Source: Methanobacteriota archaeon | GTDB taxonomy: Archaea; Halobacteriota; Methanosarcinia; Methanosarcinales; Methanosarcinaceae | Length of the DNA stretch: 64,000 nucleotides | NCBI GenBank assembly: GCA_023399215.1 | Contig: JAEWQJ010000058.1 | Location: 1 to 64,000, forward strand | Reading direction: 5' to 3' | In this document: one piece after another, positions 46,381-53,319 of the stretch | Numbering within the stretch: position 1 is the first letter of the stretch | How the letters are laid out: the number at the start of each line of letters is the position of its first letter | Made by a program: the position numbers and the translations under genes | The notes under the pieces: model-generated | Database searches by the model: none | What the model saw: only the letters and a program-made list of their open reading frames with translations | Told to the model about the DNA's origin: nothing

Positions 46381-47046
46381 TCACTTCAGGATAGTATTAA
46401 TCATCTTTTCAAGTCCATTTCTATCAACTAAATCAATAAGATTCGCTTCAGCTAATTGTTTGGCAGAATAGGTAAAATAACTATTTGTAACTACTATACC
46501 TTCGGTGCATTTGTAAAAACCTTTTGCAGCTACAACTTCCTGTACTGCACCGTTTGATACCTTACCCGAGTATCGTTTGACCTGAACAGCTATTCTCGCT
46601 TTTCTTTTTGACGTTAGAATAAGGTCTGCACCCTGATCACCTGAAAATGGAGTGTGATAGACTGAATATCCTAGCTGTTCGTAAACGTATTTCATAAATT
46701 CTTCAAATTTGTACCCATCCATCTCATCAATTTCGTCTAACGTGGGTAGTTCTAGTTTTGATGGTTTTTTAAAAATTTGTTTTATAAACCTATATGGTAA
46801 GTGGATTAAGAAACTGAGAAATAGCCCCAATGATTTTAGTAAATAGATTGAGAAACTAAACAGTTGCCATATTGCTTTCAATAAGCGAATTGAAAAAATA
46901 AACAATAGCCTCATTGCTTTCAGTAAGTAAATTGGGAGACTAAACAGTAGTTTTATTGATTTTAGAAAAAGATATAGCACAATTTTAAATATTCCAGTAA
47001 TAAAGTGATGTTGTTTTCTTCGCTTTCCTCTCTTTCCGATTTTCAT
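46381..47046 (-). CDS. Mrr-like restriction endonuclease with hydrophobic repeat N-terminus
   Basis: 221 residues. Residues ~25-85 contain four 14-residue hydrophobic repeats (consensus KAxxLLFxFSIxLL). The C-terminal ~115 residues form an Mrr_cat domain: MDGYKFEEFMKYVYEQLGY, GDQGADLIL, AVQVKRYSG (D-x(n)-QxK catalytic) and GIVVTNSYFT. Mrr-type enzymes cut modified DNA, and membrane-linked ones guard against incoming DNA. The hydrophobic repeats suggest membrane association. ATG at 47046 with AGAAGGAAG upstream. Confidence 0.8.
   Translation of the reverse strand: MKIGKRGKRRKQHHFITGIFKIVLYLFLKSIKLLFSLPIYLLKAMRLLFIFSIRLLKAIWQLFSFSIYLLKSLGLFLSFLIHLPYRFIKQIFKKPSKLELPTLDEIDEMDGYKFEEFMKYVYEQLGYSVYHTPFSGDQGADLILTSKRKARIAVQVKRYSGKVSNGAVQEVVAAKGFYKCTEGIVVTNSYFTYSAKQLAEANLIDLVDRNGLEKMINTILK
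46827..46972 (-). repeat. 42-bp coding tandem repeats in the Mrr-like gene
   Basis: About four 42-bp units (plus strand ATTGCTTTCAxTAAG...) encode the 14-residue hydrophobic repeats. Confidence 0.75.
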
Positions 47047-47124
47047 CAATGTACTTCCTTCTGTTTTTAAGAGCCCGCCGAAAGTCTAGATGCATGTTGA
47101 AAAGTCACAATAAGTGTATAATGT

Positions 47125-47545
47125 CCGAGTATCCATTCCGGCTTTGCATCCTACTATTGTAAAAGTTACAGTGGATAACCACTTTTCGGATAGACTCTAA
47201 ATTACGGGACAATTTTTGGTTTTCGGAGAGGTCTCAAACTTTTTTAAAATTTTAGTGAAAAGTTGTATTCATTTGGTATGACATTTGAATGGTGTGATAC
47301 AGAAATGCGTCTCTAGTGAAAGGAAATTCAAATCTGAGAGCAACTTACCAATTAAAAGAATAGCTTAATATAAATATACTGTCGTTTGAAAAGCCTGTCC
47401 CCAATCCTAAACTCAATTGTTCTATGGCAAGTAAGGATTGAATAGTTAAAAAAGCAGGATGACTTGATTAGAGATTAATTAAGCCGGAATGATGAATAGG
47501 TAAGCTAGCTTATCGAAATAACACAAAACCAAGCTGCGTACATTC
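47125..47545. repeat. Right flank copy of the ~450-bp direct repeat
   Basis: Second copy of the segment at 45840-46345, same orientation, with scattered small gaps. It lies upstream of the Mrr-like gene start. Confidence 0.7.
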
Positions 47546-47660
47546 AGAGTTTAATTCCGGAAAAGAGTAAATCAAATATAAAACTTTTGTTCAAAGTTAT
47601 TGACAATAAATGATGGTGAAAGTTTTGGTAGAGCATTTAGATTCGGTATGCTAGTATTAG

Positions 47661-47695
47661 TAAAATATAAATAATATGTAGACCAGTCATTATAA
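47661..47695 (+). promoter_or_regulatory. TATA box plus TetR-type operator, copy 1
   Basis: TAAAATATAAATAATA (TATA) is followed directly by GTAGACCAGTCATTATA. The AGAC-CA-GTC core is shared with 49061 and 50136 and, as AGAC-TG-GTC, with two other sites in the block. A bound repressor would cover the RNA polymerase start region. Confidence 0.75.
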
Positions 47696-47835
47696 TTAAT
47701 AGTAAAATTATTCGGTCATGCCCATGAGTTACTGATTAATTCCAAAAAAGAGAGTACACCCCCTGTTTGAAAAAAACGAAAAGATATTATTGTGCTTACC
47801 CTTTTCAATAGCTCACTCACATTACCAATAATTCT
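47696..47835 (+). promoter_or_regulatory. Conserved ~140-nt leader of TetR gene 1
   Basis: The strand GGTCATGCCCATGAGTTA (47714-47731) can pair with TAGCTCACTCACATTACC (47809-47826) at 13 of 18 positions. ACCAATAATTCTATGGGATC at the start codon is shared with the TBP and TetR 2 leaders. No classical ribosome-binding site is seen. Confidence 0.55.
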
Positions 47836-48408
47836 ATGGGATCTAAAATGAATACACGTGAAAAAATCCTCACTACTGCTGCTTTTTTATTCCAAAAAAA
47901 CGGTTATCATGCTACTGGATTAAATGAAATCATTAAAGAAAGTGGAACTCCGAAAGGATCATTGTATTATCATTTTCCAAATGGGAAGGAGGAATTAGCA
48001 GCAGCTACTATAAAATTGATGGGAGACAAAATTCAACACCAGATAGAAGAAGAATTAGCAAAGAATAGCGATCCGGTTCAAGCCATTGAGGAATTTATTC
48101 TGGGTTTAGCACGGGATTTCAACGAAAAAGATCAAAAGAATTGTTTCTCTATCAGTTTGCTGGCCTTAGAGACGGTCTCGATAAGCGATTCATTACGAAA
48201 AACCTGTATTGAGGTCTATGACCAGTGGATGAATATATATTATCAGAAATTGGTTAGCAGTGGATTTTCATCAGAAAAAGCGAAAGAATTAAGCTTAATT
48301 CTTCAATTAATGATCGAAGGTGCGATAACGATATCTTTGATTCGTAATGATACTACCATGCTGGTAGCAGCTGCTGAAAAAATTCCAATTTTATTAGAAA
48401 ATGAATAA
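47836..48408 (+). CDS. TetR-family repressor 1 (LmrA/YxaF-like)
   Basis: 190 residues. The N-terminal helix-turn-helix TREKILTTAAFLFQKNGYHATGLNEII...GSLYYHFPNGKEELA is diagnostic of TetR regulators and closest in style to LmrA/YxaF drug-responsive repressors. The C-terminal domain (NCFSISLLALETVSISD onward) binds an unknown small ligand. It is about 90% identical to the second copy at 50291. Its promoter carries the operator found at all five sites of the block, so autorepression is likely. A second ATG four codons in (MNTREK) is possible. Confidence 0.9.
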   Translation: MGSKMNTREKILTTAAFLFQKNGYHATGLNEIIKESGTPKGSLYYHFPNGKEELAAATIKLMGDKIQHQIEEELAKNSDPVQAIEEFILGLARDFNEKDQKNCFSISLLALETVSISDSLRKTCIEVYDQWMNIYYQKLVSSGFSSEKAKELSLILQLMIEGAITISLIRNDTTMLVAAAEKIPILLENE

Positions 48409-48414
48409 CTTAAA

Positions 48415-48458
48415 TTTTTATATATTTTTTACCTAATAATATATAGACTGGTCTGTAT
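48415..48458 (+). promoter_or_regulatory. TATA box and operator upstream of the 94-residue gene
   Basis: TTTTATATATTTTTTA followed by ATATAGACTGGTCTGTAT at 48441-48458, an almost perfect inverted repeat with TG in the centre. It directly follows the TetR 1 stop, as the same arrangement follows TetR 2. Confidence 0.75.
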
Positions 48459-48565
48459 ACTAGTGTGGGGGACTTATTTTAGGAATACTACTTCCAAGAA
48501 AGAAACAGATTGTCAACGCTCCCAAAACTTTAAACTGAGGTATTAAATATTTAAACAGTGATAGT

Positions 48566-48850
48566 ATGAGAAGAGTAGAGTTTCATAATACTAAATGGCT
48601 TGAAAAACTACGTGATCATCTTGAAAGAAATAGATTTGGTGACTGGAACACTCGATCAACAGACTTATATCAACACTTTCTCAAAATGATCAACACCTTG
48701 GATCATAAGCAGTTGCAAGGAATAACGATAGATAGATACGAAATGCATTCTGGATGTATTATTTTTTACGATGATGAGCATATAAATCTAGTAATTGTAT
48801 CTTTTGACGACACTGATGTAAATGAGCTTACTAAGAGAATTGGGATGTAA
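48566..48850 (+). CDS. Small unknown protein under the TetR-type operator
   Basis: 94 residues (RRVEFHNTKWLEKLRDHLER, FGDWNTRSTDLYQHFLKMIN, then a strand-rich end with YEMHSGCIIFYDDEH). No family recognised, no membrane segment. The operator 108 nt upstream ties it to the TetR circuit. It occupies the same place after TetR 1 as the 153-residue gene after TetR 2, but the proteins are not similar. Confidence 0.65.
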   Translation: MRRVEFHNTKWLEKLRDHLERNRFGDWNTRSTDLYQHFLKMINTLDHKQLQGITIDRYEMHSGCIIFYDDEHINLVIVSFDDTDVNELTKRIGM

Positions 48851-48939
48851 GATATCGACACTTAGGTATAGCCAACTGTCATCGTCAGGAAAGGTATATA
48901 ATTAAAATCAACCCAAAAAATCAAAAACGGAAATATTGC

Positions 48940-48967
48940 GTTCTGTCAAGTCTCTTGTTGATAGAAC
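48940..48967. repeat. 10-bp stem hairpin, copy 1
   Basis: GTTCTGTCAA and TTGATAGAAC separated by 8 nt. The same hairpin is at 50035-50062. It lies ~95 bp before the TBP operator and could be a terminator-like element or another regulator site. Confidence 0.7.
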
Positions 48968-49042
48968 AAAATCAGATTAATTAGATATTTTCTACATTTT
49001 TCTGCATAAATAAAACACGTAACTATTCTTCAGAGTATTCAG

Positions 49043-49075
49043 TAAAATATAAATAATATGTAGACCAGTCATTAT
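49043..49075 (+). promoter_or_regulatory. TATA box plus TetR-type operator of the TBP gene
   Basis: TAAAATATAAATAATA then GTAGACCAGTCATTATAA, identical over about 33 bp to the promoter of TetR 1 and nearly so to TetR 2. Confidence 0.78.
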
Positions 49076-49216
49076 AATAACTAGAAAAATAACTAGGTCA
49101 TGTCCGTGAGTTACTGATCAATTCCAAAAAAGAAAGCACATCCCCATGCTTAGAAAAAAGGAAAACATTCTTACGATTATGTTTTTTAATCACTCACGTC
49201 CATTACCAATAATTTG
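49076..49216 (+). promoter_or_regulatory. Conserved leader of the TBP gene
   Basis: GGTCATGTCCGTGAGTTA (49096-49113) can pair with TCACTCACGTCCATTACC (49190-49207) at 14 of 18 positions. The same elements border the TetR leaders. Confidence 0.55.
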
Positions 49217-49786
49217 ATGGGATGTTGTATGGAACCCACGATAACTATAGAGAACATAGTAGCATCTACCAGGCTGGCAGAAGATTTCGACCTGCAAAAA
49301 TTAATGGACACCGGACTTAAGGGGGCAGAATATAACAAAACGAAGTTTCCCGGCCTTGTATACAGAATTAAGGATCCCAATGTTGTCTTTTTAATTTTCA
49401 CCTCTGGAAAAGTGGTATGCGCTGGAGCCAGAAGTCCTGAGAAAGCTCATATGGCCCTGATCAATCTGGCTAACGAGCTCTATTCAATAGGCTGCAAGGA
49501 AATAGATCTAGAGCCTGAGATTCGCATTCAAAATGTGGTAGCCTCCGCAGACTTAAAGACGAATTTAAACCTGAACGCCATTTTGACAGCCTTTGGCATG
49601 GAAAATGTCGAGTACGAACCAGAGGTATTTCCTGGTCTTGTTTATAAGCTTGAAGCTCCCAAAGTGGTAGTGCTTGTATTCAGAACTGGCAAGCTGGTAA
49701 TTACAGGTGGAAAGTGTCCGGAGGATTGCAAAGAGGGCCTGCGGATCATCAAAGCACAGTTCGAAGAATTAGGACTTCTTTATTAA
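49217..49786 (+). CDS. tbp: Additional TATA-binding protein (TBP) controlled by a TetR-type operator
   Basis: 189 residues with the two TBP half-repeats: ITIENIVASTRLAEDFDLQKL...FPGLVYRIKDPNVVFLIFTSGK and IRIQNVVASADL...FPGLVYKLEAPKVVVLVFRTGK. The four DNA-intercalating Phe positions (two FPGLVY, two xFxxGK) are kept, so it should bind TATA boxes. There is no acidic C-terminal tail. TBP recruits TFB and RNA polymerase; Methanosarcina carry more than one. The start ATG 49217 (MGCCMEP) aligns with the ATGGGAT starts of both TetR genes. Sharing their promoter and leader means it is probably repressed by one or both. Confidence 0.93.
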   Translation: MGCCMEPTITIENIVASTRLAEDFDLQKLMDTGLKGAEYNKTKFPGLVYRIKDPNVVFLIFTSGKVVCAGARSPEKAHMALINLANELYSIGCKEIDLEPEIRIQNVVASADLKTNLNLNAILTAFGMENVEYEPEVFPGLVYKLEAPKVVVLVFRTGKLVITGGKCPEDCKEGLRIIKAQFEELGLLY

Positions 49787-50034
49787 ATAGGCCTTCACGA
49801 AAATGATCTTCTTTTAATGATCACAGCGCCTTATTTACCAGAGAAATATGGTGATATTGTATATGGTGATATTGCTTCAAAAATAAAATAACTCGGTAAA
49901 GTAAGTCCAGATAAACAGAGACTTTGAAACAACATATAATGGTTGTTTCTATAATGACTATTTCCTGCGGGTTCAAGTATTGATCTAGTTAAGGTTATTT
50001 ACCCTGAACTGGAACTCATGACTCTTTGAGACTT

Positions 50035-50062
50035 GTTCTGTCAAGTCTTCGGTTGATAGAAC
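50035..50062. repeat. 10-bp stem hairpin, copy 2
   Basis: GTTCTGTCAA...TTGATAGAAC with an 8-nt loop, as at 48940. It lies ~75 bp before the TetR 2 operator. The rest of 49787-50120 has no gene. Confidence 0.7.
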
Positions 50063-50119
50063 AAAAACAGATGAGTTCGATACTTTTCTGGTAAAACCTG
50101 TACTTTAAATTAGTCAGTA

Positions 50120-50150
50120 AAGTATAAATAATATGTAGACCAGTCATTAT
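50120..50150 (+). promoter_or_regulatory. TATA box plus TetR-type operator, TetR gene 2
   Basis: AAGTATAAATAATA then GTAGACCAGTCATTATAA; operator core at 50136-50146. Confidence 0.75.
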
Positions 50151-50290
50151 AATTAATAGTAAAATTATTCGGCCATGGGCGTGAGTTACTGATCAATTTC
50201 AAAAAGAGTGAATCCTCCATGTTTGGTAAATAATGAAAAGCCATTATTTGTCACGTTTTTCAATAACTCACGCCCATGACCAATAATTCC
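50151..50290 (+). promoter_or_regulatory. Conserved leader of TetR gene 2 with 18-bp inverted repeat
   Basis: GGCCATGGGCGTGAGTTA (50171-50188) pairs with TAACTCACGCCCATGACC (50264-50281) at 17 of 18 positions, with a 75-nt loop. The 3' arm ends 9 nt before the start codon, so folding could hide or present it. Confidence 0.6.
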
Positions 50291-50863
50291 ATGGGATCTG
50301 AAATGAATACACGTGAAAAAATCCTTACTACGGCTGCTTTTTTATTTCAGAAAAATGGTTATCATGTTACGGGGCTAAATAAAATCATAAAAGAAAGTGC
50401 AACGCCGAAAGGATCATTGTATTATCATTTTCCAAATGGAAAAGAGGAGTTAGTGACAGCTACTATAAAATTGATGGGAGATACAATTCAACACCATACC
50501 GAAGAAGAATTAGCAAAGAATAGCGATCCAGTTCAAGCCATTGAGGAATTTATTCTGGGTTTAGCACGAAATTTCAATGAAAAAGATCAAAAGAATTGTT
50601 TCTCTATCAGTTTGCTGGCCTTAGAGACGGTCTCGATAAGTGAGTCTTTACAAAAAACCTGTATTGAAGTCTATGACCTGTGGACGGATACATATTATCA
50701 GAAATTGGTTAGCAGTGGATTTTCATCAGAAAAAGCGAAAGAATTAAGCTTAATTCTTCAATTAATGATCGAAGGTACAATAACGATATATTTGATTCGT
50801 AATGATACTACCATGCTGGTAGCCGCTGCTGAAAAAATTCCAATTTTATTAAAAAATGAATAA
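50291..50863 (+). CDS. TetR-family repressor 2 (LmrA/YxaF-like)
   Basis: 190 residues, near-identical to TetR 1 including the helix-turn-helix and C-terminal domain. Differences cluster in the first helices (NKIIKESA versus NEIIKESG, VTATIKLMGDTIQHHT versus AAATIKLMGDKIQHQI), so DNA or ligand preference could differ slightly. Start at 50291 is set by the shared ATGGGATCT; an in-frame ATG at 50276 lies inside the inverted repeat arm and I reject it. Duplicated together with its promoter and the operator downstream. Confidence 0.9.
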   Translation: MGSEMNTREKILTTAAFLFQKNGYHVTGLNKIIKESATPKGSLYYHFPNGKEELVTATIKLMGDTIQHHTEEELAKNSDPVQAIEEFILGLARNFNEKDQKNCFSISLLALETVSISESLQKTCIEVYDLWTDTYYQKLVSSGFSSEKAKELSLILQLMIEGTITIYLIRNDTTMLVAAAEKIPILLKNE

Positions 50864-50870
50864 CTTAAAT

Positions 50871-50914
50871 TTTTATATATTTTTTACCTAATGATATATA
50901 GACTGGTCTATATA
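50871..50914 (+). promoter_or_regulatory. TATA box and perfect palindromic operator upstream of the 153-residue gene
   Basis: TTTTATATATTTTTT then ATATAGACTGGTCTATAT (50896-50913), a perfect inverted repeat of 8-9 bp arms around TG. Placed where transcription would start, ~30 nt before the gene. Confidence 0.82.
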
Positions 50915-50932
50915 CTCACGAGGCTGAAATCT

Positions 50933-51394
50933 ATGACAACTCATATCGAAATTGATGGGAATGTTGTACAATTATATGAATCAGTATATGAATACGCATC
51001 TCGAAACGCAAGCTTTTCTGACTATGCAGATGAGAAAGTGGATGTGTCATATTTTTCAGATAAGGACAAAGAATCAAAACTTCCAAAAGCATTCGTTCGA
51101 CCGATATTACTATATAAAGACTTGAACTTTTCAGTCGGAAAACAGGCACTTGATGGTGTAGAATTTCCTGAGACAATAGTAATAGGTGGCTTGGAATATA
51201 CACTGGTAAATTGGGGTGAGCATGAAATCAGCTACCTGAAAGCAGATGCCATGAACAAGCCTGTGTACACTCTTATATATAGAACCATGCGGGTCATGAA
51301 TGAAGTGTATCTATATTGTTATCCCTCAGACACCGAGATATTCGAAACAGAGGAAGCAGCGCAGGCAAAGGCCGATGAGATAAACAACACATAA
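50933..51394 (+). CDS. Unknown protein under the palindromic operator
   Basis: 153 residues starting MTTHIEIDGNVVQLYE; GAGG lies 10 nt upstream. An in-frame start at 50891 would begin upstream of and inside the operator, so it is rejected. The middle (KAFVRPILLYKDLNFSVGKQ, FPETIVIGGLEYTLVNWGEHE) is strand-rich, the end acidic. No family recognised, no signal or membrane segment. Confidence 0.65.
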   Translation: MTTHIEIDGNVVQLYESVYEYASRNASFSDYADEKVDVSYFSDKDKESKLPKAFVRPILLYKDLNFSVGKQALDGVEFPETIVIGGLEYTLVNWGEHEISYLKADAMNKPVYTLIYRTMRVMNEVYLYCYPSDTEIFETEEAAQAKADEINNT

Positions 51395-51814
51395 AGAAAT
51401 ATAAAGATAAGTCATTTTCTTCTTATGCCAAATTAAACAGCAAAACGTCAAAAATATTATTTATATGCTAAACTCATATGAATTCTTTGAGTAATAAGCA
51501 GAAGGAAATGAAAGTACTTTACCTTACTTGTTTTTGCTATAGATCTTATTTATCATATCTATCTTTTTTGTGCATGCTTTTGGTTATGCTTTTCTAAACT
51601 AAGTCATTCCAGTACATTTCTAAAAATCATTCCAGTACATTTCTAAAAATCATTCCAATACATTTCTAAATATGTTAGAATAGCTCAATTCCTTCCCTGA
51701 AAACCTAATCGAGAGCCAAAAAATAGTCCTGTTCAAATTACAGTCCAACATACCAAAATTTAAAATTATCAAATTACTATAAAATGTATTGGAAAAAATA
51801 TGGAGGAATGAGAA
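51395..51814. other. AT-rich intergenic region with a 27-bp triplicate
   Basis: CATTCCAGTACATTTCTAAA occurs three times (last copy with CCAATAC) at 51604-51672. No gene seen. GGAGG at 51802-51806 belongs to the next gene. Confidence 0.6.
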
Positions 51815-52927
51815 GTGAAAACAATTCGGAGGACAGCAATTGCGTTGAGTCTTTCCCTGGCAATTCTTTTTTTAATTGCAGGAACAGCCACCGCGAGTTG
51901 TGTTTGTCCTAAACTCCAGGCGACAGATACCGGGTTAAAGCAGGTACCATATAATATCAACGGCGTTTTTACAACCGTGTCAGGTATCACCTACGACTCC
52001 GCGTCCGGCGGATTTATCACAAACGACTCAGGAGAAGTTTACAACGTCACTCAGTATGACCGGCTGTTTAAGATCGTGGAGGATAAATCCTACTCTCCTT
52101 TGTTCTTTGCCATTGACGATAAATGCGGTACGCATTTCTTCAGCCATATAAAGAATGGGAATGCTACATTGTTCCGAAGCGGTATCATCGAGTCGGACGA
52201 CGTTTTTTCAACGGATACTATCTCCAGTTCAGGTGGGGTTGTCACGGTCAAGACGGCTCTTGCAGTTCGTAACGGGACGACGGCTCCTGATGAAAGAATG
52301 GCGAGCCCTAATCTCACCGGCAATTGGACGACTGGGCAAAGTAGTGTTTATCAGATAGCCAGCCAAGAAGGAAATGTGTTTTCCGGTAAAATTTTCGCAA
52401 ACGGGAAAACAACATTCACACCGTTTGCTGGATACATCGACGAGATTGACGAGGACGGTACAGCCGATATTGTTATGCTTTGTGTGAAAGGAAACTTCAT
52501 CTTAGGCGATGTCAACGTAAGCACGCATAATATAACTATTCCCTATGTTCTCTATGCTGATGGTAGAATTTCATCCTCGCCCCACGAAACTGAGTGGCCG
52601 GAAACTAATATGTCGTACAACGTGACCCAGAAATACGCCACAGTTCTGAATAGTGACGGGATTTCCAAAGATACCTCTAAACAGGCCCAGTTGCTATCGG
52701 TCACTGATGAGAGTAAAGGCAAGTATAATCTGACCTCTACTTCCGACAACATCACAATCATAGGCATTGCTCAGGAAGACAATTCATTTATTGAGTATTC
52801 TCCAGAAACCGGACTCATCTGCGGTTTCGTTAAAGGTCATACAAAATATGATTTCCGAGGAGGATCTGACTTAGCAGAAGCCTCGGTCCATAATTTGAAG
52901 CACATTGGCATTGGAGGAGAAGAATAA
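51815..52927 (+). CDS. Secreted protein of unknown function
   Basis: 370 residues from GTG 51815, 8 nt after GGAGG. A signal peptide (IALSLSLAILFLIAGTATAS) ends near residue 28, followed by CVCP, which could be a lipid-anchor or metal site. The middle contains NLTGNWTTGQSSVYQI...GNVFSGKIF, a TGxW-type beta-barrel-like motif, and many N-x-S/T sites suggest glycosylation outside the cell. No family recognised. A hairpin terminator follows. Confidence 0.75.
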   Translation: MKTIRRTAIALSLSLAILFLIAGTATASCVCPKLQATDTGLKQVPYNINGVFTTVSGITYDSASGGFITNDSGEVYNVTQYDRLFKIVEDKSYSPLFFAIDDKCGTHFFSHIKNGNATLFRSGIIESDDVFSTDTISSSGGVVTVKTALAVRNGTTAPDERMASPNLTGNWTTGQSSVYQIASQEGNVFSGKIFANGKTTFTPFAGYIDEIDEDGTADIVMLCVKGNFILGDVNVSTHNITIPYVLYADGRISSSPHETEWPETNMSYNVTQKYATVLNSDGISKDTSKQAQLLSVTDESKGKYNLTSTSDNITIIGIAQEDNSFIEYSPETGLICGFVKGHTKYDFRGGSDLAEASVHNLKHIGIGGEE

Positions 52928-52972
52928 TAGAAACTCCAGGTAAAACACCAAATCTGAAAAACTGATTTTAAG

Positions 52973-53000
52973 AAATTCCCTTGAAAAAGGGGATTTTTTT
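52973..53000 (+). terminator. Hairpin and T-run after the secreted protein gene
   Basis: AAATTCCCTT / AAGGGGATTT form a 10-bp stem with a GAAA loop, followed by a run of T. The remaining DNA to 53319 contains a 66-codon open frame (53081-53281) that I cannot support. Confidence 0.7.
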
Positions 53001-53319
53001 AGATTTAACTCATTAAAGCCAGAAGGAAAAAATACTGTTCAAGAACTAAAAACAGAACATAAAAAAAGTATTTTCAAGATATGAAATCAAAGATAGGACT
53101 TACTCACTTGAAGTACAAAATCAAGTACATTCGGTGTTGTGACTGGTTTAGTGTTTTAAACAATCGAAAGTTTGATGTTATCGATTTCTCAGTTCAACCG
53201 CGTAAGTCCTACAAAGAAAGATCATACCTTGGAGTTGTAATGTCAGCAGCAATAATAGAGTTAGATAAAGTTTTTATATGAACTCTTATACTGCACCCAT
53301 CTAACGGCTCAACAAATTT

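Noticed and set aside
47836..48408. TetR 1 as a pseudogene of TetR 2
   Set aside because: Both copies are full-length with intact helix-turn-helix and no stops.
50276..50290. Earlier ATG for TetR 2
   Set aside because: It lies in the arm of the conserved inverted repeat; the duplicate gene starts at the shared ATGGGATC.
53081..53281. 66-codon frame after the secreted protein
   Set aside because: No recognisable protein features or ribosome-binding site.
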